Shown one piece after another: positions 36,193 to 41,925 of a stretch of DNA of 41,925 nt; the stretch's first letter is position 1, and the number at the start of each line of letters is the position of its first letter. A model generated the notes under the pieces. It had not been told where the DNA came from and searched no databases. It worked only from the letters and a program-made list of their open reading frames with translations. This DNA comes from a virus: positions 1 to 41,925 of the IMG/VR virus record IMGVR_UViG_3300050821_004611; one strand, 5' to 3'. The position numbers and the translations under genes are program-made.

Positions 36193-37539
36193 CTAGTGCG
36201 TGCTTTCACCGGCGGGAATCGCGCCATAGACGATGGCGGCCGCGCGCGTCACCGCGAGACCCAAGCGTTCCTCGAACAGGATGCTCACCATGTTGCGGAC
36301 GAAGTTGTCCTGATCCTCATTCGATACGAGGATCTGCGCCTGCTCGCGATCGAACAGCGTCGCGGCCAATTTGAACGCGCCCACCAGAAAATCGCCGGGC
36401 TCCATGGAGAACCCTTGCACCACGGGCAGACCCCAGAGCATGCCGGGCGTCGACTGCGACGGGCTCGCGATCATGTACCGGCCGAAGCTATCCTTGGTCA
36501 GTTCCAAATCGTGCCAGTCGGTCGGGCTCATGACGATGCCGGTGCAGGGATAGAACGCCAAGTTGACCTGCAACATCGCGTGGCGGATCACATCGATGCG
36601 CGTGTCGGTCGGGCGTGCCCCCAAGTTGCTATAGGGCGTCGCCTGCGGAACCAGCCCCAGCAAATGATCGCCGGTGCCGTCGCCGAACAGGATTTCCTGT
36701 TCCTCCTTGAGCTTCAGCCCGAACGTGCCGCGGCCGTTGATCAGCGTCATCAGTTGCTTGAAGTCCGCGAGGATCTGCTTCGAGGCCTTGAACCAATGCG
36801 CGATGGTGCGGATCGGAATGCTCACCCGGTCGTAGGTGATATCGGACTGCGGCTTGAGCGCCCCTTCCGAGACTACCGACGCGTTGTTGGTGAACAGTGT
36901 TTCCTTGACCCACTCGATCAGGTTGGTTTCGGTCGTGCCGACGTCGAGCAAATCGCGCATCGTCAACGGCTGAAACGGTGGAATGACCGGCGTCGGGAGG
37001 AACTCCGGAAACGCGCCGGCGCCGCCCGAGCCCAGGTTGCTGATGATGGTCTTCGTCTGGAACGGCTTCATGGTCGAGCGCAGCGAGCTCGCGCGGGTCG
37101 CGAATTCTTTCCATTGCTCCGACTCGATCACCTGCTCGCCCAAGGACTTGGCGCGACCGCCGCCCGGACCGATCTTGCCCGAGAGAATTTTTTGCTCGAG
37201 ATCGAGCAGACGTGCATCGTTCGCGGCCTTCTCGGCTTTGAGCGTCTGGAACTCGGCGATCAGTTTGCCGCCGTCGGTGTTGAGCTTCGCGACCGCCTCT
37301 TTGACGCCCTCCTGGACGCTGCCGTAGGTTTTGATGTCGTCCTCGAGCTTCTTCATGACCTCGGTGACTTTTTTACCGTGCGCTTCGAGCTCGGTTTTGA
37401 TCGCGGCCTTGAGCGCATCCGCCGACGCGGAGTCGGCCCGCGCCACGGGACCGGAATAAAAATAGCTGTCGGTTTCGAGCACGCGGCTCGTCGCCATATC
37501 GATCACGCCGCGCGTGATGATTCTGCGGGGAAGATTCAT
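36193..37539 (-). CDS. HK97-type major capsid protein, 448 aa
   Basis: Residues about 40-135 are a charged coiled-coil (the scaffold-like delta domain removed by the protease), ending near KSLGEQ. The capsid core follows, with WVKETLFTNNASVVSEGALKPQSDITYDRVSIPIRTIAHWFKASKQIL typical of the E-loop/N-arm region and P-domain. It assembles the icosahedral shell. Start ATG 37539 follows GAGG. The gene is set off from its neighbours by gaps of 11 bp (upstream) and 56 bp (downstream). Confidence 0.95.
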   Translation of the reverse strand: MNLPRRIITRGVIDMATSRVLETDSYFYSGPVARADSASADALKAAIKTELEAHGKKVTEVMKKLEDDIKTYGSVQEGVKEAVAKLNTDGGKLIAEFQTLKAEKAANDARLLDLEQKILSGKIGPGGGRAKSLGEQVIESEQWKEFATRASSLRSTMKPFQTKTIISNLGSGGAGAFPEFLPTPVIPPFQPLTMRDLLDVGTTETNLIEWVKETLFTNNASVVSEGALKPQSDITYDRVSIPIRTIAHWFKASKQILADFKQLMTLINGRGTFGLKLKEEQEILFGDGTGDHLLGLVPQATPYSNLGARPTDTRIDVIRHAMLQVNLAFYPCTGIVMSPTDWHDLELTKDSFGRYMIASPSQSTPGMLWGLPVVQGFSMEPGDFLVGAFKLAATLFDREQAQILVSNEDQDNFVRNMVSILFEERLGLAVTRAAAIVYGAIPAGESTH

Positions 37540-37550
37540 TGGGTATACCT

Positions 37551-38240
37551 CTACAGGGTGATGGGATTCTCGCGGATAACCGCCAAAATCGAGTCGACGT
37601 CATGATCGTCATGCTCGTCGCCTTTGCCCTTGTCAGCATCACGCTGTGCTAGCAATCGCTCCAGACCGTATTTGGCTACTACTTTGGCCTGGCTTCGAGA
37701 AAAACTCCCGGCCTCGCGCAGGAAGTCTTCGAAATCGGATAGCGTCGGGAGATCCCCGCCCGCCAATAACGTTTTGACCTGGGTGATGGTCGCCTCGGTA
37801 TTCGCCGGGAAGGTGGCGAACGAGTATTCCCAGAGATCAACCTTCATCAACCGATTGACGTTGGTTTTGCCGTCGTACTCTTCCTCGACCGGGTCGTAGC
37901 CGATCGAGAGGCCGCGCACGACTTTCGCCTTGGCGAGGGCATGCGCCTCGCGCGCCTGCTGCACATCCTTGATGAGCAGCTGGCCGGCGACTTTCAGGCC
38001 CTTGCCGTCCTCGGCGATCGCCGTGGTCGCGCCGATCGGCGCGTAGCTCGAATGCTGCCAGAGGATCGGCGGCATCGCGTCCTGCGCGGCCCAATCAACC
38101 AACGAATCGGCGAACGCGCCCGGCATCACGACATCGCGATACGAGTCGGTATTGCCGAACACGGAGGCATAGCCCTCGAAGGTGCCATCGTCTTTGACGG
38201 CCTTGAAGGTGAACGGAACCTGGCGGTGTTTCAGTTTCAT
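37551..38240 (-). CDS. HK97-family prohead protease, 229 aa
   Basis: Peptidase U35-type: FEGYASVFGNTDSYRDVVMPGAF near the start, catalytic His63 in LWQHS and Ser112 in GLSIGY. It cuts the capsid delta domain and then itself during maturation. The C-terminal 70 residues are charged with a DEHDDHD tail. ATGA overlap with the portal gene. Confidence 0.95.
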   Translation of the reverse strand: MKLKHRQVPFTFKAVKDDGTFEGYASVFGNTDSYRDVVMPGAFADSLVDWAAQDAMPPILWQHSSYAPIGATTAIAEDGKGLKVAGQLLIKDVQQAREAHALAKAKVVRGLSIGYDPVEEEYDGKTNVNRLMKVDLWEYSFATFPANTEATITQVKTLLAGGDLPTLSDFEDFLREAGSFSRSQAKVVAKYGLERLLAQRDADKGKGDEHDDHDVDSILAVIRENPITL

Positions 38241-39601
38241 GGCGGATCCTTCGGCGGCTCCGGCGTGGCCCCGGGCATGTTAATGATATGCGTGGGCGGC
38301 GCCGGCGGCGGAGCCTCGCCCAGTTTATCGAGCGGCGTCAAGTTCGATTGCACGGTGAGCTTATCGCCGCCGTCCATCGGCGCCAGATTTTCCTTGGCGC
38401 GAATTTCGTTGCGGGTCATGACCCCGTTCTGCGCAAAGGCCCCATAGAGAGCCGTACGCGCGGCCGAGTCGGCCGCCAGCAAATCGTCGAGATCGATCGC
38501 GGCGAAGAGTGCCGCGCGATCCTTGACCGCAATCAGCGAACGCCCGATCTCCTGCTGCATGCCGCGACAGTAGGACCGAAGCGACAGCGCCGACCAGCCG
38601 AGGAGCAGCTGCTCGATGCCGGAGCCCCAGGCGGTGACGCCGGCGGCCGCGTGGCCGATTAGCACCGGCGGGATCTGAAACCAGCGGCAGATGTCCTCGA
38701 CCGAGAACTGCCGAGAGGCCAGGAGCTGCACATCCTGCGGGTTCATGGTCAAGGATTTGAAGTCGAGGCCGCCTTCCAAGACCATGATCCCGCCCTCTTC
38801 CGGACCTCCCTGCACGAATTGCTTGAGCGAGGATTTCAATTCGTCGCGATTCGGCTTGGTCAAGTACTTCACCGACGTGACGAAGCCGCCCGAGCGCAGC
38901 CCATTTTTGAACGTGGCGGAGGTCGCGTCCTCGGCCGCGCGCGCGATGCCCATGGAATGACGCGCATATTCGATGCGCGATAGGCCCACCAGGCCATCGA
39001 GCGTGCGATCTTTCCAGTGAAAAATCTGGTCGGCGGAGTAATCCACGGTCTCGAGCGGCGAATAGTAGCGATAGCGGATCTCGTACTGCTTGGGCTCGGT
39101 GCCCGGGATCCACAACCGATACGGCACCATGTACTCCGGCCGGATCGGATCGAGCGCGATCAGCTGGCCCTGGCCGTTGCGGGTCTTGACGGCATAGCCG
39201 TTGCCCCACAGCAGCTCCGACGCAATGATGAATTTCCAAAAGCTCACCGCCGACATGTCCTGATTCGGCTGGCTGTTGATGACCGTGTAGAGCGGCACGT
39301 CGATCGCCGGCGAGCCGTAGCTCACCTGCCCGACGGTTCGCCGGTTCAGATAAAACGGCAGCGAGGCGACCGCGCCCGCCATCAACCACACGCAGCTCCA
39401 CACCGCGGAGAGCGCGAGCGCGGTATTCGGCGTGACGATCGTGCCCGTGCCGGCGCGCGCGGCGTTGATCGGCGGCCGCGCCTGGCCGCCGGCGGCGACC
39501 GGGTACCAGCCACGGGCGATCGAGCCCGATCCATAATCGAAAAAGCTGTTGAAGAATTCCGCGGTCTTGGTGGCGATCGCCGCACGAATCGAGGTGGCCA
39601 T
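38237..39601 (-). CDS. Portal protein (HK97 family), 454 aa
   Basis: Dodecameric ring at the DNA-entry vertex. The N-terminal GTIVTPNTALALSAVWSCVWLMAGAVASLPF segment, YRYYSPLETVDYSADQIFHWKDRTLDGLVGLSRI and the region with VEDICRWFQIPPVLIG are characteristic. C-terminus is Pro-rich. The start overlaps the TerL stop by one base (TGATG); ends ATGA with the protease. Confidence 0.95.
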   Translation of the reverse strand: MATSIRAAIATKTAEFFNSFFDYGSGSIARGWYPVAAGGQARPPINAARAGTGTIVTPNTALALSAVWSCVWLMAGAVASLPFYLNRRTVGQVSYGSPAIDVPLYTVINSQPNQDMSAVSFWKFIIASELLWGNGYAVKTRNGQGQLIALDPIRPEYMVPYRLWIPGTEPKQYEIRYRYYSPLETVDYSADQIFHWKDRTLDGLVGLSRIEYARHSMGIARAAEDATSATFKNGLRSGGFVTSVKYLTKPNRDELKSSLKQFVQGGPEEGGIMVLEGGLDFKSLTMNPQDVQLLASRQFSVEDICRWFQIPPVLIGHAAAGVTAWGSGIEQLLLGWSALSLRSYCRGMQQEIGRSLIAVKDRAALFAAIDLDDLLAADSAARTALYGAFAQNGVMTRNEIRAKENLAPMDGGDKLTVQSNLTPLDKLGEAPPPAPPTHIINMPGATPEPPKDPP

Positions 39602-41352
39602 CAGGCTTTCACCGGCGCCGAGAAGAACCCGGCGGCGTCGCCGTCGCCCTCGTCGGTCGCGGCCAGGCCGAAGGCCATCAGGAGCGCGGCCATGCCGTCG
39701 ATTTTATCGGCGCTGCGCTTTTTGTCGGGGGCTTTGTTGAGGTTGACATCGATCCGAGGCACCAGGTTGGCCGCGTTCCACAGCAGGATGGGATTCCCGC
39801 CGTGGCGTAAATGGCCGGCATAGTAGGCGATCTCGCAGGCCTGCATGGCAGGATTGTAGGAGCGTGGACCCTGGATAAACTTCTCCATCGGCACCCCAGC
39901 CTCGGCCAGTTCGAGCGCTAATTGCGTCGCATTCCATTGATCGTACGCCACTTTTGACGGCGAGAAGCGTTCCCAGTCCTGCAGGATGTCGGTCCGGATC
40001 ACCGAATAATCGACGACGTCGCCCTCGGTTTGCGTCAAAAAACCGGCCTGCACCCAGCTGCGATACGGCACCGATCGGCGCTCCGTGCGCTGCTGCACGG
40101 CCTGCGCCGGCACCCAGTAGCGGCCCCAGGTGTAATAGATTTCATCTTTGAGCCAGAGCAAGCGCCATGCACACATGTCGCGCGAGCTCGCGAGGTCGAG
40201 TCCGCCCCAGCAGGGGCAGCCGATGAGCTGCTCGAGCGGCACGGGGCCGTCGCACTTGCGCCAGCGCCGCAGGTCGATCCACCCCTCCGCCGCGGCCGCC
40301 TGGCGATTCAGCCGCTTGATCTGAAACTCCGAGAGCGCGCCCGGCTGCGCCTTGGCCTCGATCGCGTACTCCTGCATTTTCTTCAGCTGGATGGACACGC
40401 CGAGCATCGGGTTCGCCTTGATCCACTTCGATTCGTCGAAGTCATCGTCCTCATCGTCGAGCGCAAAAATTAACACGAGCATGTGATCGGCCTCGATCAC
40501 CCGATTGAGCACGTGGTTCGCGAAGCCGCGGATCTCCGGCCACGGCCCGGGCGTCTCATAGCCCTCGGTGGTCGTGTACAGGAACAGCGGGTCATTGCGC
40601 GCGCCCACGGCCGAGCGCAGCACGTCGAACAGATCGCGGGTTTTGTGCGCGTGCAGCTCATCGAAGCACAGCGCCGAGGGGTTCAATCCGTCCTGCGTCG
40701 AGGCCTTCGAGTTGATGGGTAGGAACGTGCCGCCCACTTCGTAGCGCACGATTGAATTGGCGAAGGCCTCGAGCGTGAAACTCTTCTGCAATCCGCCGTT
40801 CTGCTCGACCATGCGGCGCGCGATATTGAACACGATGCGCGCCTGGCTGCCGGTGGTCGCGGCCGAGAGCACCTGCGGCCCGTGCTCGGGCTCCATGCAA
40901 AAGACGTAGAGCAGAATCGCGGCCGCCAGCGTCGACTTCGCATTCTTGCGCGCGACGCAGTACAGCAATGTCGTGAAGCGGCGCGTGCCATCGGGCCGGC
41001 GGAAGCCGAAGAGCTGCACCAGCAAAAAACATTCGCACGGCTCGAGGGTCAGCGTCTCGGTCGACCAGCTCCCCTCGACGTGCGGCAGTCGCTCGATGAA
41101 TTTGCAGGCCTGGATCGCGCGGTTTGCGCTCCATAGGAACGGCGGCCGCTTCGATTGGGTGGCTTTCAGGTCCCGAATGAAGCGCCGCGCGGCGAGGCGG
41201 ATCCGTTTTCCATGGCGAGCCCCACGCCGATCGGCGATCGCCTCCTCCGCAAAGACGATCGCCTCGAGAATGTAGTCCCTAGTCCCCGAGCTCCTTGAGG
41301 TCGTCGAACGGGGTTTCGGACTTGCCTTTGCGCTTTTGGGCGATGCTGACAC
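39601..41352 (-). CDS. Terminase large subunit (HK97/Terminase_1 type), 583 aa
   Basis: ATPase motor and nuclease of packaging. The Walker-A-like motif is ARKNAKST (134-141), the non-canonical form usual in this family; Walker B is LCFDELH (228-234) followed by AHK. Motif VLSAATTGSQARIVF precedes it and the nuclease domain contains GLDLASSRD-type residues (CWGGLDLASSRD). Start is GTG 41352, which overlaps the TerS end by 74 bases; no other start codon occurs before the conserved part. Confidence 0.95.
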   Translation of the reverse strand: MSASPKSAKASPKPRSTTSRSSGTRDYILEAIVFAEEAIADRRGARHGKRIRLAARRFIRDLKATQSKRPPFLWSANRAIQACKFIERLPHVEGSWSTETLTLEPCECFLLVQLFGFRRPDGTRRFTTLLYCVARKNAKSTLAAAILLYVFCMEPEHGPQVLSAATTGSQARIVFNIARRMVEQNGGLQKSFTLEAFANSIVRYEVGGTFLPINSKASTQDGLNPSALCFDELHAHKTRDLFDVLRSAVGARNDPLFLYTTTEGYETPGPWPEIRGFANHVLNRVIEADHMLVLIFALDDEDDDFDESKWIKANPMLGVSIQLKKMQEYAIEAKAQPGALSEFQIKRLNRQAAAAEGWIDLRRWRKCDGPVPLEQLIGCPCWGGLDLASSRDMCAWRLLWLKDEIYYTWGRYWVPAQAVQQRTERRSVPYRSWVQAGFLTQTEGDVVDYSVIRTDILQDWERFSPSKVAYDQWNATQLALELAEAGVPMEKFIQGPRSYNPAMQACEIAYYAGHLRHGGNPILLWNAANLVPRIDVNLNKAPDKKRSADKIDGMAALLMAFGLAATDEGDGDAAGFFSAPVKA

Positions 41353-41752
41353 GCGACCTCGAGGACGGCGAGAAGCCCATTTCGGCGGCCGCCCGCATCA
41401 TGAGCGCCGCCTGGCGATTCAAAATGGAGACGTAGGGCGACTGCATCGGCGCACCGGTCACCGGCGTCTTGATGAGCTGTCCGTATTTGGAAATCTGCTG
41501 GGCGGCGAATGCATGCATGACCTTGGCGCAGACCCACACCACGAGCACGGACTTATCGAGCTGCTTGAGGAGGCCCGCCGGCGCCGCGGCGATCGCCTCC
41601 GACCATTCCTTGCGCTGAGCGTCGTCGAACCAGGGCGGGCACTCGACGATGTCGCCGATCGGGATCGGCTCGGCCTCATTGATCGGCCGATGGCCAGGAT
41701 TTCCCGTGACGACCTTGAGCCAGGAGGGTTTCGGCTTGCGCCCCGGCGCCAT
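41279..41752 (-). CDS. Terminase small subunit, P27 family, 157 aa
   Basis: Begins APGRKPKPSWLKVVTGNPGHRPIN, the diagnostic P27-family start (GRKPKPT...L..GNPG.RP.N), then CPPWFDDAQRKEW and a helical core. TerS recognises the packaging site and regulates TerL. ATG 41752 directly follows the HNH stop codon. The last 74 bases overlap TerL. Confidence 0.93.
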   Translation of the reverse strand: MAPGRKPKPSWLKVVTGNPGHRPINEAEPIPIGDIVECPPWFDDAQRKEWSEAIAAAPAGLLKQLDKSVLVVWVCAKVMHAFAAQQISKYGQLIKTPVTGAPMQSPYVSILNRQAALMMRAAAEMGFSPSSRSRVSIAQKRKGKSETPFDDLKELGD

Positions 41753-41925
41753 CTAGAGCCCCTCCCCGTCGTCAATTCGGGAGATCCCCCCTAGTTTCAT
41801 TTCGCGAGTGCATTTTTTTGGCACAGGACGCGCTTCCACGCCAGGAGCATTCCAGTTCGATCCCCCCCTACCCGCCGAGTCGGTGGCCGGCCTCGCCGCC
41901 CTATCGACTTGAGCGCGCCGCGCGG
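41753..41925 (-). CDS. HNH endonuclease, C-terminal end (continuation of the gene at 1-410)
   Basis: Bases 41828-41753 encode the last 25 residues (about RPVPKKCTREMKLGG...) and the TAG at 41753-41755; bases 41829-41925 repeat 1-97. The tail is basic and may contact DNA. The stop is immediately followed by the TerS ATG. Confidence 0.85.
   Translation of the reverse strand, partial: ARRAQVDRAARPATDSAGRGGSNWNAPGVEARPVPKKCTREMKLGGISRIDDGEGL
41829..41925. repeat. Right copy of 97-bp terminal direct repeat
   Basis: Identical to 1-97; the two copies should be collapsed to close the circle. Confidence 0.95.

Overview
The window is a complete, circularly closed genome of a temperate siphophage of a Gram-negative, GC-rich host. 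Bases 1-97 recur exactly at 41829-41925. An HNH endonuclease gene reads through the join without a break, so the repeat is an assembly overlap and the unique genome is 41,828 bp. The host type follows from a lambda-R-like endolysin and a nested Rz/Rz1 spanin pair, which only make sense with an outer membrane. The baseplate genes (DUF2460, DUF2163, NlpC/P60, a 1,120-residue tip protein) match the gene-transfer-agent/lambdoid plan common in Proteobacteria. A large serine recombinase indicates lysogeny. I cannot name the host genus.

Layout. (1) Leftward late unit, about 27.7 kb: it starts near 1941 (winged-helix protein, Zn ribbon, RusA resolvase, HNH), crosses the join, and runs TerS, TerL, portal, protease and HK97-type capsid (41752-36193). 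Next come a block of sugar-related and methyltransferase genes (35945-30977), connectors and tail genes (30980-18579), and lysis genes (18467-16062). (2) A rightward block at 2133-4535 holds a histone-H1-like peptide, two secreted proteins and small membrane proteins. (3) A rightward trio at 4623-5993 starts with a DUF5131 protein. (4) A short leftward pair at 6783-6004 contains a replisome-organiser-like gene; DnaA boxes, an AT-rich stretch and a 12-bp palindrome array lie around it (6335-7032), which is the likely origin. (5) A rightward early operon at 7041-16164 has many small Cys-rich proteins, an RHH/AT-hook regulator with its own promoter, the recombinase with a possible directionality factor in front, a second HNH enzyme, a ParB-like protein and a methyltransferase.

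Genes are packed very tightly: most neighbours share ATGA, GTGA, TTGA, TAATG or TGATG overlaps, and this decides many start choices. The clearest unusual items are: (a) a five- to six-gene glycosyltransferase/methyltransferase/DUF115-like cassette inside the head module, including a GT-D plus methyltransferase fusion; (b) two candidate -1 frameshift sites, one in the tail chaperones (A AAA AAC) and one (G GGA AAA) that would fuse a small head protein to a DUF115-like domain lacking any normal start codon; (c) the compact origin; (d) convergent genes whose Ser-rich and Asp-rich tails are encoded by the same DNA. I recognised no replicative helicase, polymerase or CI-type repressor.
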